A DNA stretch of 64,000 bases, from assembly GCF_001513675.1 (NCBI RefSeq), contig NZ_CP013859.1, positions 1,055,081-1,119,080 on the forward strand, read 5' to 3'. A program made the position numbers and the translations under genes. The notes under the pieces are model-generated. The model saw only the letters and a list, made by a program, of their open reading frames with translations. It had not been told where the DNA came from and ran no database searches. Origin of the DNA: Microbacterium sp. XT11 (GTDB lineage: Bacteria; Actinomycetota; Actinomycetes; Actinomycetales; Microbacteriaceae). Below are positions 25,201 to 33,773 of the stretch, piece by piece; position 1 is the stretch's first letter, and each line of letters begins with the position of its first letter.

Positions 25201-28200
25201 CTAATCACAAGAAGCAGCCAGGAAGTGGACCGTGGGCATATCCGCATCCGCCCACGGCAACGAAACAAGTTCACTCGCGCCTAGCCAACGCAGCTGAGAG
25301 TGTTCTGTGGCACGTGGCTCTCCTGCTTCGACCGTTGCATGAAACGTAGTGAGCTCGACCGTTCCGAACGGGTACGAGTGTCGAGTTGTGACTATCCTGT
25401 CGCCGACGATGATGTCGCACCTGAGTTCCTCACGTACCTCCCGACGGAGCGCATGCGTGGGCGATTCTCCCAGCTCGACCTTGCCCCCGGGAAACTCCCA
25501 CAGCCCGGCTAGTCTTTGCGTGGCTCCCCGCTGTGCGGCAAGTACCAATCCGTCTCGCGAGATCACCGCGCCGACAACGCGCACCGTCCTGGGCGCCCGC
25601 AGATCGATCGCCCCGCGCCCAACGCCCGCGTCTTCCGCCTCGACTCCGTTCTGCCGCATCAACCGCAGCATGTCCTCCTGTCGCGGTTGCCCCAGGGTCA
25701 AGCGATACAGCGTCAATGCATCCAACAGTCGCTCGTACTTGTCGTGGTCGCGGCTCAGCGTGAACGCGGCGATCCTCCGGTGGATGCGGGCCTCTCCGTC
25801 ATACACCCACCACGGCGAGAACTGATCGGTCGCTTCTGATTCGGCGGCCGCGAACGCCGCGTCCCACGCAGAACCCGACGACGCCAGCACATCGCCCCAG
25901 TGCTTCGCGGCGACGTTCTTGCGCACGGCATGACCCATGTACCTGTGCACCCTCCCCTCGCGCTGCTCGAAGTCGACGGGGTTCGACGGCAGGTTCCAAT
26001 GCACCACGGCATGGCTCCACCAGTGGAAGTCGATGCCCTCCTGACCGACGCTGGTCGAGGCCAGCACGAACGGCGCGAACGGACTGTTGAAGGCAGCCCG
26101 CACACCGCTCTGTCGCGCGGCGACTTTCTCGTCGGCATCGGTCCCCGAGCCGCCGTATCGCACGGCGAACCGGGTGGGGAACCGGATTGCGCTCCGAGCA
26201 GCGGTGGTCTCATGGCCGAAGGCCGCGGCGGCCCTCATTCGTACCGCAGCACCGATCTGCTGCGCGGCGACCATCAGACCCTCGTCGTCGAGCAATGCGC
26301 CGCCGGCCTCGCTGCGCAGCTGGAACACGTACTCGTCGAGCACTGCCTGTAGGTTGCCATCGGCGCAGTAGTCGAGCACGACACTCCAGTACGGAGCATC
26401 CGTCTCATTGAGCGTGTCGAGCAATGCTGCGGACTCGGGCCTCGCGAACAGTGATCGAAACGCGAGAGACAGTTCCCACGCTGCCCGCCACAGCCCGATG
26501 TCGGTGGCCTCGGGCGACGCGGCGGCGCGCAGCGCGCGGTAAGCGATCGACCCTGGCGCGTGGGCGGCGAGCCGGCCAAGGTCGGGATGCCCGGAGGGCT
26601 CCGCACCGATTGCCGCGGATGCCGCGTCGAGGTACTCCGCGAATCGGCTGCCGGCATCCGACTCGTCGTCTGGCTCACCGCCGATGAGAGCGGCCAGGCG
26701 CGACGGCTCCACGCCCACCGGCGTCGCGCCGGGGAAGGCGAAGAACGCCGACGATGGCTCGGCGGCGTCTCCTTCGCTCGGCACGGCCGCACTGGCGAAC
26801 GATGCGTCCACCGCGCCGCCCGCCGCGCGTGCTGCGGCAAGCGGGTCAGCCGCCGACGCCAGACCAGGGTGCGGCCAGAACAGCGCGAGCGCACTCATCT
26901 GGGTCGGGCGCCCCTCTTCGTTCAGCGACCATGCCAAACGGATCGCGGAGCTGTCGGACGAACGACTCCGCCCTCGATGCGAGAGGCGCGTCGCCTCGTG
27001 GCTCAGCAGCGCAGCGATCGCCGTCGGCACCCCGTTCCATGCCGAGAACACCACGTGCTTCGTCACCTCGTCGCCGATCGACGAATACACCGGGCCAGGC
27101 CGCAGATACGGCATCGACGGCGGCATCCAGAGCATCTTCCACCACCCGCGGCCGATGGTTTCGGCCGCGAGAGCACGCAGCATCCCGTTGCCGAGGTCGA
27201 TCTCGGCGCGCTGCTCCACCTGTTCTGCGGTGAGTCCCCGCGCCCCCGACAGCAGCGGCGCTACTGCCTCGCCGCCTTCAGCATTAAGCAGCTCGCGCAC
27301 GCGGGTACCGGCCTTATACGTGTCCATGAACGTGGCGAAGTAGGGGATGGACTTCCACTGCTCGATGTCGATGCGTGCGCCGAGGTGCTGGTCGAGACGG
27401 TGCAGTGCGATCCAGTCGGCGATCTCTACGGCGGATGGCACGCCGCCGTCGAGCGGTCGGTCGATCACCATATCCCTGTTGCGGGCCAGCGGTGGTCGCT
27501 CCGACCGCGACATGTACCGCAGCAGTGCACGACGCACGGATGCCGCGGTCGAGGACGCGTCGCCGCCCGTGACCAACGCCAGACGGTGGGCCTCCAGCGC
27601 CTCTTTCACGTCTCCGACCAATGCCGCGTCGCGGCCGGCGAGGAAGTCGATGGTCTCGAGGAAGTCGCGCTGGTGATCGTCGTCGCCGTCGTCGGCGGTC
27701 GTGAACGGCTTGTACGGCGTTGCCGACAACAGCAGCACCTTCGCATCGCCGTAGGTGAAGAGGCTGTCAGCCAGCTCCGCGGCCTCGCTGTCGGTCGATG
27801 GATCGAGCAGCGCGCGGAACCGCTGGAACTCGTCGAGGATGATGAGGTCGGGCTCCAACGCCTCGACGCCGGCCTTCGCGAGGTTCCGGCGCAGCGCCGC
27901 CGTGACCTCGGCGGTCTCGTGCCAGAGCTCGCCCGTCGTCGGTTTCGTCCCGTGCTCTCGTACCCGGTCACGCAACCGCAGGAAGCGCGACAACGTCCCG
28001 TCCGCCGTGATCAGCGCCGAGAACTCTTCGGCGATGCGTGCGTCCGGTCCCGCCTTCCCTAGTTGCTCCCGCATTCGGGAGATCCGCCACTCGAAGTTCG
28101 ACAGTTTCGCCACTCCGCCCTGAAAGAGCCTTCGCATGGCGCGTTTCTCCCCATCATCGGGGTGAAGCAGGTGCTCCAGCAGGATGCAGAGCAGGGCACG

Positions 28201-28641
28201 CTCCTCCGCGTTGCCCGACCGCCAGCCGCCGTCCTTGAACGATGTGCCTGGGGTGAACGAGACGAGGTTCACCTTCTTGCCGTCGCCGTCGTGCTCGGCG
28301 AGCCGGTGACTCTCGCGGGCAAGCAGCGTCAACCGCGTCGCCATCGCGAGATGCTTGTCACCCGTGACGTTGAGTCGACGCAGGTTCTGATTCGCCAGGT
28401 CGGCGTTGCTGCAGATGTAGACGATGTCGATGCGCTCGACTGCGTCGTCGCGCTCGAGGCGCTCGATCGTCTTCGCGATCACACCGCGGGCGATCACGCT
28501 CTTTCCCAGGCCCGTCTCGTCGGCGACGAGAAATCGTCCGCTACCAGCATCCGGGCCGTAGAAGCGATCGATCACGTGATCCACGGAGTCGCGTTGGAAA
28601 CCCTTGAGTCCGCGCATCACCGCGTCGACGTCAACCCGCAC
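25201..28641 (-). CDS. Large SNF2/DEAD-like helicase with C-terminal Nudix hydrolase domain
   Basis: A ~1146-residue protein. Superfamily 2 motifs: I ADETGLGKS (K47), II ILDEFQ (~268), III LLSATPYKP (~305), V TSVGQEGIDFHWWSHAVVHWN and VI QREGRVHR (~895). The last ~130 residues are a Nudix domain with box GGKVELGESPTHALRREVREEL; the usual final Gly is Arg. Such a fusion is unusual. GTG at 28641 is chosen because GGGGAGG lies six bases upstream; ATG 28656 is the alternative. The start overlaps the PLD stop by 11 bases. A role in unwinding or translocating on invading DNA, with nucleotide hydrolysis or sensing by Nudix, is inference. Confidence 0.85.
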   Translation of the reverse strand: MRVDVDAVMRGLKGFQRDSVDHVIDRFYGPDAGSGRFLVADETGLGKSVIARGVIAKTIERLERDDAVERIDIVYICSNADLANQNLRRLNVTGDKHLAMATRLTLLARESHRLAEHDGDGKKVNLVSFTPGTSFKDGGWRSGNAEERALLCILLEHLLHPDDGEKRAMRRLFQGGVAKLSNFEWRISRMREQLGKAGPDARIAEEFSALITADGTLSRFLRLRDRVREHGTKPTTGELWHETAEVTAALRRNLAKAGVEALEPDLIILDEFQRFRALLDPSTDSEAAELADSLFTYGDAKVLLLSATPYKPFTTADDGDDDHQRDFLETIDFLAGRDAALVGDVKEALEAHRLALVTGGDASSTAASVRRALLRYMSRSERPPLARNRDMVIDRPLDGGVPSAVEIADWIALHRLDQHLGARIDIEQWKSIPYFATFMDTYKAGTRVRELLNAEGGEAVAPLLSGARGLTAEQVEQRAEIDLGNGMLRALAAETIGRGWWKMLWMPPSMPYLRPGPVYSSIGDEVTKHVVFSAWNGVPTAIAALLSHEATRLSHRGRSRSSDSSAIRLAWSLNEEGRPTQMSALALFWPHPGLASAADPLAAARAAGGAVDASFASAAVPSEGDAAEPSSAFFAFPGATPVGVEPSRLAALIGGEPDDESDAGSRFAEYLDAASAAIGAEPSGHPDLGRLAAHAPGSIAYRALRAAASPEATDIGLWRAAWELSLAFRSLFARPESAALLDTLNETDAPYWSVVLDYCADGNLQAVLDEYVFQLRSEAGGALLDDEGLMVAAQQIGAAVRMRAAAAFGHETTAARSAIRFPTRFAVRYGGSGTDADEKVAARQSGVRAAFNSPFAPFVLASTSVGQEGIDFHWWSHAVVHWNLPSNPVDFEQREGRVHRYMGHAVRKNVAAKHWGDVLASSGSAWDAAFAAAESEATDQFSPWWVYDGEARIHRRIAAFTLSRDHDKYERLLDALTLYRLTLGQPRQEDMLRLMRQNGVEAEDAGVGRGAIDLRAPRTVRVVGAVISRDGLVLAAQRGATQRLAGLWEFPGGKVELGESPTHALRREVREELRCDIIVGDRIVTTRHSYPFGTVELTTFHATVEAGEPRATEHSQLRWLGASELVSLPWADADMPTVHFLAASCD

Positions 28642-30409
28642 GACTCGCCTCCCCATCGAGCGCAGCGACCACTGAGGCCCAGACCTCGCTGAAGCCGGCC
28701 GGAAGCGCGGCGGAGCGCTCATCGGCCGACAGGTGAGAGAGCACGCGCTCGATGTCAGCCAGGGCACCGGCGTTTGTCGCCGTCGCGCGGACGAGAAGCT
28801 CCAAGAGCCCCGAGCCGTCTTCGCTCACGCCGCCTCCGAACGGCGACCGGAACGACGAGAAGGACGAAGCGTCCGCGATTCCGGTCGGCCCCGATTGCTG
28901 CAGCATCAACCGGATGAACCGAGCGAACGCACCGGGCTGTGTCAGATGTGCGGCAACGATCGCATCCTGACGGCCGGGCACGTCGTCCATGATCTCGGCG
29001 ATCACGACGCTCTGCCGCAGCCGCCCACCCGAGTCCGTCAGCGACACGACAACGAACGGGGTGATCTCTGCGAGGGCAAGTGATTCGAACAGGTGAGGGT
29101 CCGCCGCGGTCGGGAAGGTGCCGTTTCGAGCATCCGTTCCCGTCAGCAGTCGCCAGGACAGTGAGAGTCCGTCGGGAACAACCGGAACCGGATCGGCGGC
29201 CCAGAGCGACGCAGCGTACGGTTCGCCAGGATGTACGCGCAGCGTGAGGCGGACAGTGGCGATGGTACGGAGCGCACTGTCGAGGTCACGTTCGGCGGCT
29301 TCGTCTTCGGATGCCGTGGCTCCGCCCTCGGTCTCGTACTCGTCGAGCAACGGGGCGAGCGACTGTGTGATCGCATCGACTCCCAGCTGTTTCGTAGGGC
29401 CGTCGAGTTGCACCATGACCTCCACGTTCGAACCCCATGCCGGCTCGGTGGCGTTCGCCGAGCCGAGGAAGACAGTGGATCCGCCCATCGCGCGGTCATG
29501 CACCACGATCTTCGCGTGGAGACCGACGAGGCCGGTTGCCTGTGCCGTTTCGGTCTCGGTCCCGGCGTCAGCGAGTGCCTGATCGACGAAGTCGTCGAGC
29601 ACGTACATCGACAGGTGATCAAACGAGGCCGGTGCCAGTCGGTCGAGCTGTTCCGGACGACTGACCAGCGTCGTGGGGCGACCGGGGCGGGCGCGCAGGC
29701 GAGCCAGGCCGCTGTCGGTTACGAAAGGAGAGACGATCAGGGAGCGGATGCCGTCGAGGACGGGCGGCGCGTCGCCTCCGATGCCCAGAACATGCACCGC
29801 GAAGCGACGCACATGCTCCGGTTGCTCCCACCGGATCGACCGCCACGACTCGGCGAATCTCAGGAGGCGTGCTCGGCGTGCGCCGGGTAGTTGCGGTGTC
29901 GTGCGGCCGCCGGAGGCGAGCCAGCGCAGCATCCGCACCATGTCGTCATTGGCCTCATCCGCAGCCTCGCCGGGGTGACCGTCGAGTGCGACGACCGCGT
30001 CCCACGTCCTGTCGGTGGTGAGGTTGCGGCTGCTGCACACGAAGCGATAACGACGTTCGTCGCCGGAGGCGAACTCGAGGAACCACACCTTCGGGTGGAA
30101 CAGCCGCCCAGCAGGCATCGACACCGGGTGGATCATGGGTTCGAGCACCGTGACGAGCTCGCTCGCCGTGCCGAGCCCGATATAGCCGGTCTGGGCGAAC
30201 AGGTCGATGCGGTCGGTGGCCCGGCGCACAGCGCTGAGGATTCCCGGGGCGTCGTCGCCCGACGCCCCGGAGCCGGCGAGTGAGAGAGGTACGGCGAGCG
30301 CTGCCTCCAGCGTCAGCGTGAACGTCGTGCCGACGGCGTGCGACAGCGTGAAGCCCGATGGTGGTCGCAGAAGTTCAGACAGGAGCGAGCGGGAATCGGG
30401 TTCAAGCAC
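28631..30409 (-). CDS. Phospholipase D-superfamily protein of the defence cluster
   Basis: A ~592-residue protein with two PLD-like motifs. The first, LFHPKVWFLEF...CSSRNLTTD (~105), has Glu where Asp is usual. The second, LHAKIVVHDRAMGGSTVFLGSANATEPAWGS split over ~298-325, is canonical HxKxxxxD with SAN. PLD-fold proteins in defence islands act as nucleases. GTG at 30409 has GAGGGG seven bases upstream and overlaps the DUF6361-like stop by eight bases; ATG 30424 is the alternative. Its stop lies within the helicase start region. The chain of overlaps implies stoichiometric expression and a complex. Confidence 0.85.
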   Translation of the reverse strand: MLEPDSRSLLSELLRPPSGFTLSHAVGTTFTLTLEAALAVPLSLAGSGASGDDAPGILSAVRRATDRIDLFAQTGYIGLGTASELVTVLEPMIHPVSMPAGRLFHPKVWFLEFASGDERRYRFVCSSRNLTTDRTWDAVVALDGHPGEAADEANDDMVRMLRWLASGGRTTPQLPGARRARLLRFAESWRSIRWEQPEHVRRFAVHVLGIGGDAPPVLDGIRSLIVSPFVTDSGLARLRARPGRPTTLVSRPEQLDRLAPASFDHLSMYVLDDFVDQALADAGTETETAQATGLVGLHAKIVVHDRAMGGSTVFLGSANATEPAWGSNVEVMVQLDGPTKQLGVDAITQSLAPLLDEYETEGGATASEDEAAERDLDSALRTIATVRLTLRVHPGEPYAASLWAADPVPVVPDGLSLSWRLLTGTDARNGTFPTAADPHLFESLALAEITPFVVVSLTDSGGRLRQSVVIAEIMDDVPGRQDAIVAAHLTQPGAFARFIRLMLQQSGPTGIADASSFSSFRSPFGGGVSEDGSGLLELLVRATATNAGALADIERVLSHLSADERSAALPAGFSEVWASVVAALDGEASRAG

Positions 30410-31589
30410 GCTGCAACCCCTCATGGATGTCGTCGAGCATGCCTCGCACCGTCGCCCAGCGGAAGGTGAGTCGCGCACTACCGGACGCGCCGCCCCACGT
30501 CGCCAGTCGGCGCGGGTTGTTCAGCCGCGCCTTGGCACCTTTCGCGATGCGCTCCCTCTGTCGCACGAGGGTGTGCGCGGCCTCGTCGTCGAGAAGCATC
30601 CGGGGGTCTCCGTCACGGACATGGGCCGACCAACGGACGATGAAGTCGCGTGTGCTCGGGGTGATCGCCGGGGCGGCTTCGTGTTCACTCCGCAAGACGT
30701 CGAGCAGGTCGGCCAACCGCCACTCTCGGGCCGCAGGCGTCAGCTCCTGCGCCCAGGTATCGAGGCGGTCGCGGTAATGGGTGACGAGGTCGCCGTCGCC
30801 GACGCCGAAGCGGAGTGCGTCCGCGGCGAGCAGTAGGTTGTAGAGCAACTGCGCGCCGTGCATCACAGCGGAGAATTCCTCGGCCTGTCGCAGCACGCCG
30901 GCTGCGCGCTCGGGAGCCGTGCGGGCGGCGTGGTCGGTCCACGGCGCGGTGCTGTCGGCGTCCGGACGATGCTGCACAAGATGCGCGAACAGAGTGCCGT
31001 GTGCGTGTTCCAGTACTCGATCGCGGAGCCACGCCGCTTCGTCGTGCGAGAGGGAGAATCCGTCGGGGACCTCCGCTGGGAAGCCAGGAGGCATGGGCGG
31101 TGCCGACCAGATCGTTGAGACGGTGGTCTGCCCGTCGTCGTCGATCAGGCGCGTCGGCGCCGAGGCGGCAAGCGCGTCTTCTCGTGTGGTCGGCTGCGCC
31201 AGGATGCCGTAGCGCTGCAGCATCGTCCAGTACGTCGACGAGGGAAGGTTCTTCAGCGCCGTGCCCGCCCGCTCGCCGAGAAGACCGGACGGATCAGCAG
31301 ACGATCGCAACGGTGCGATGATCGAACGTTCCGTTTCGTCGAGCCGGCGCCACCGCTGGTCCGGTTTCGCGCGAGCTGCATGCTGAAAGCACCAGGGAAC
31401 GAAGAGCAGGTATCGCGCCCGGGTGTGCAGCGTCGACGTGCCGGGAAAGAGGGCGTCGGCGATGCTGTCGCGCAATAGTCCAAGGCCGAGCTCGTCGCGG
31501 CTGTCGCGCAGAGTGAAGAGGGAGGCGAGCTCGCGCATCCGTCTCTGTTCGTCGGCCGAGACATCGAGCCATCCGATCGTCGACGCCAT
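30402..31589 (-). CDS. DUF6361-like protein
   Basis: A 395-residue protein beginning MASTIGWLDVSADEQRRM, followed by LFTLRDSRDELGLGLLRDSIADALFPGTSTLHTRARYLLFVPW. This start is characteristic of the DUF6361 group, of unknown function, often found with PLD and helicase genes. The rest is helical and charged without catalytic motifs I can name. It is the first of three overlapping genes (DUF6361-like, PLD, helicase-Nudix). Recognition or regulatory subunit is a guess from its conserved company. Family name is recalled, not searched. Confidence 0.75.
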   Translation of the reverse strand: MASTIGWLDVSADEQRRMRELASLFTLRDSRDELGLGLLRDSIADALFPGTSTLHTRARYLLFVPWCFQHAARAKPDQRWRRLDETERSIIAPLRSSADPSGLLGERAGTALKNLPSSTYWTMLQRYGILAQPTTREDALAASAPTRLIDDDGQTTVSTIWSAPPMPPGFPAEVPDGFSLSHDEAAWLRDRVLEHAHGTLFAHLVQHRPDADSTAPWTDHAARTAPERAAGVLRQAEEFSAVMHGAQLLYNLLLAADALRFGVGDGDLVTHYRDRLDTWAQELTPAAREWRLADLLDVLRSEHEAAPAITPSTRDFIVRWSAHVRDGDPRMLLDDEAAHTLVRQRERIAKGAKARLNNPRRLATWGGASGSARLTFRWATVRGMLDDIHEGLQRA

Positions 31590-31632
31590 CAGCCGGCGAT
31601 CGGATGGCTCGACGTGTAGAGGTCTGAATCGG

Positions 31633-32916
31633 TCACTCGACGGGGTCCTCTCTGCCGGGGCGACGTCGGAACGTGCGCTCGGCGAGGCCGCCGACGGACC
31701 CGGCGAGCGAACGGACCTTGTCGAGTCCTTCCGCGCCGACTCGTGCCGCTCTCTCCGCTCCTTCTGCTCCCGCGCGCAGGGCAGCGTTCACTCCGATGCC
31801 GCCGGCGTGCAGCGCAGCGTCACGCGTCTCTGCGACGGCCCTCGACCATCGCTTGGCGTCGACGCCTTCGCGGAGCTCCTCGATACCCAGCCGTGTGTGG
31901 AACTCCCCGACCGAGCCGTTGACGCCGTTGCGCGCGCTGACGATCGCCGGAGATTCCAGCGGGTTGAACAACACCTTCGAATTGGCGACTTCGGCCGCGG
32001 CATCCATGCGTTCGAGCAGACTGCGCGTACTCCGTGTGATGAGTTCGACGCGATTGGTTCGGGCTGCCCGCAGAGCCAGTCGATGCCGGTCGAGTTCCTC
32101 AGGCGACGTGTCGAAAACCCGGTCGAGTTCGAGCACACCGACCGCCTCGTGCAACGAGAAGCAATGAGCGAGCACCGACAACCAGTCCTGGGTCTTGCGC
32201 TCGACGTCTTTCACTACATCGGCGAGATCGTTCACCGATCTGGTCTCGAGCTTTTCCGCGAGCGCATCCAGCCGGCGGAGTGCGTAGGCCTGGGTGCGGG
32301 CGATCGTAATCGACGTCGCTTGCACCTTCGACCAGGTCACATCGGAGACGCGGCCGACCTCCTCGCGAATCGTCATCGCTTCGTCGAGCACGAGGTCGAC
32401 GCCGATCATGTCCGCGAGAACGGCATCGTCGTGTGCGCGGAGCACATCGTCGATCTTCTCGTCGATGACGGCGAGGTAGTCGGTGATCTCCTGCATCGTC
32501 TGTTGCATGGCCAACTGCGCCATCAATCCCGCCGCGCCGGCGAGCATCGCAGGATTGGTGAGCACGGAACCCGGGCCCTTGACGAACTGAAGGTTCTTCG
32601 CGAACTGTCCGTTCGGTGCCCGCAATGTCGCCTGCAGGTTTCCCGACGAGTTCGTGACCTGGGGAAGCTTCTGCGCCGCGGCCCAAGACTCCTCGGTCAG
32701 CTTCATCCAGCGCCCAGACTGGGCGGCGACCTCAGACGCCGACTGTGCGATGGCGGCACTCCCGCTGAAGGCGCGGTTCAGACGCGGCAACTCGAGATCA
32801 CGGGATGCGAGTCCATGCGACGTGAGGAAGCGTTCCACGGCAGCCGACGGCCCGATCAGGGCGAGGCCGTCGCCGTCCGTGATCAGCTCGATCTCGCCGA
32901 CCTGCGCATCGTCCAT
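31633..32916 (-). CDS. Unknown 427-residue protein of the defence cluster
   Basis: ATG at 32916 is preceded by AAAGGTGG. I do not recognise a family. The N-terminus (GEIELITDGDGLALIGPSAAVERFL) looks like a small alpha/beta domain. Residues ~119-140 (TNPAMLAGAAGLMAQLAMQQ) are Ala-rich and hydrophobic and could insert into a membrane. A long helical region follows (MQEITDYLAVIDEKIDDVLRA and heptad-like stretches to ~260), and the C-terminus is Ala/Gly-rich ending RRRPGREDPVE. It lies 43 bases upstream of the DUF6361-like gene on the same strand. Position suggests an effector or sensor of the system. Confidence 0.7.
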   Translation of the reverse strand: MDDAQVGEIELITDGDGLALIGPSAAVERFLTSHGLASRDLELPRLNRAFSGSAAIAQSASEVAAQSGRWMKLTEESWAAAQKLPQVTNSSGNLQATLRAPNGQFAKNLQFVKGPGSVLTNPAMLAGAAGLMAQLAMQQTMQEITDYLAVIDEKIDDVLRAHDDAVLADMIGVDLVLDEAMTIREEVGRVSDVTWSKVQATSITIARTQAYALRRLDALAEKLETRSVNDLADVVKDVERKTQDWLSVLAHCFSLHEAVGVLELDRVFDTSPEELDRHRLALRAARTNRVELITRSTRSLLERMDAAAEVANSKVLFNPLESPAIVSARNGVNGSVGEFHTRLGIEELREGVDAKRWSRAVAETRDAALHAGGIGVNAALRAGAEGAERAARVGAEGLDKVRSLAGSVGGLAERTFRRRPGREDPVE

Positions 32917-32992
32917 CTCGCCACCTTTCGCCGGCGACCAGACGCCGCCCTGAACACGATCATGGCGCATCCCGCCGACACCAGCTATTTCC

Positions 32993-33574
32993 TCAGTCCG
33001 TCGCCTGTTGGGCCTCGTAGGCCTCACGCACGCGGAGCCGGATGTCCTGAGCATCCGCCTCCGCCTCGCGCATCAGGTCGAGAATGCGACGATGGTGTGC
33101 CCAATGTCGTTCCCACAGCTCGACGCCGACCGCTGACTCGAAGTCGATACGCGTCGGGCATCCTCGCCGTTCGTACTCCTGCAGTCGTTCGATCCGCTGT
33201 TCGATATCGGCGATGCGGCGTGCCGTCGGTGAGAGTGGTGCGGTGCTGCGCATCCAGGTGAGCCAGTTCTTGTTGCCCTTGCTCTGGTTGCATTTGCCGC
33301 ATGCGGGCACGAGGTTGTGGATCTCGGAGATGTATCCGGTCGGGCGTTGCATGTCGACGAGGGGCCTGAGGTGATCCCACTCGGTGCTGGTGTCGCCGCA
33401 GTATGCGCACGCGATGCCGTCAAGCATCCCCAGGATCTCGAGAGCCTCCCGCACCTCTTCCTCCGTGGGAGGCACCACGGGGATCACGCCGTTCACGAAT
33501 GAGTTCGTGATGCTCGAGCTGCGTCCGGTGATGCGCACGGGCTTCGGCATCGCGAACAGACTCAGGTACGTCAT
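32993..33574 (-). CDS. HNH endonuclease
   Basis: A 193-residue protein. CAYCGDTSTEWDHLRPLV and NLVPACGKCNQSKGNKNW form a typical HNH nuclease with two CxxC zinc pairs; the His of WDHLRP is the catalytic metal-site residue. An N-terminal arm (VRITGRSSSITNSFVNGVIP) and a C-terminal helical region with WERHWAHHRR flank it. This type often occurs in restriction loci. It is the promoter-proximal gene of the minus-strand cluster, 76 bases upstream of the unknown 427-residue gene. It could be the DNA-cutting part of the system. Confidence 0.85.
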   Translation of the reverse strand: MTYLSLFAMPKPVRITGRSSSITNSFVNGVIPVVPPTEEEVREALEILGMLDGIACAYCGDTSTEWDHLRPLVDMQRPTGYISEIHNLVPACGKCNQSKGNKNWLTWMRSTAPLSPTARRIADIEQRIERLQEYERRGCPTRIDFESAVGVELWERHWAHHRRILDLMREAEADAQDIRLRVREAYEAQQATD

Positions 33575-33732
33575 GCTTCGATCTTGGCGGATGCCGCCGA
33601 CAGTGCTCGCTCGTGCGTCAACCGGCTCCTTCTCTGCGGCTGCCCAGGCTGCCTGCGGGCTGCAGCCGAGTTTCGGACGATTGCACGAATCTCGGACGAA
33701 AGCGGACGGATGCTCCGAAACCCGCCCGGGTC

Positions 33733-33745
33733 TCCGAAATTCGGA
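33733..33745. repeat. Palindromic repeat TCCGAAATTCGGA, copy 1
   Basis: TCCGAA and TTCGGA are perfect inverted arms around one A. The same 13-mer, extended to TCCGAAATTCGGATCG, occurs at 35550 on the other side of the MFS/ArsR pair. Around it (33668-33745) are further CGGA/TCCG words in alternating orientation. It lies between the HNH gene of the island and the MFS gene, both on the minus strand. Confidence 0.6.
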
Positions 33746-33773
33746 TCGGCCGGAGGAAGCGATCCGGCCCCGC

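Noticed and set aside
24310..33574. Classification as DISARM or BREX
   Set aside because: No DUF1998 protein, methyltransferase, PglZ or BrxC-like ATPase is visible; only PLD and helicase components are shared in kind.
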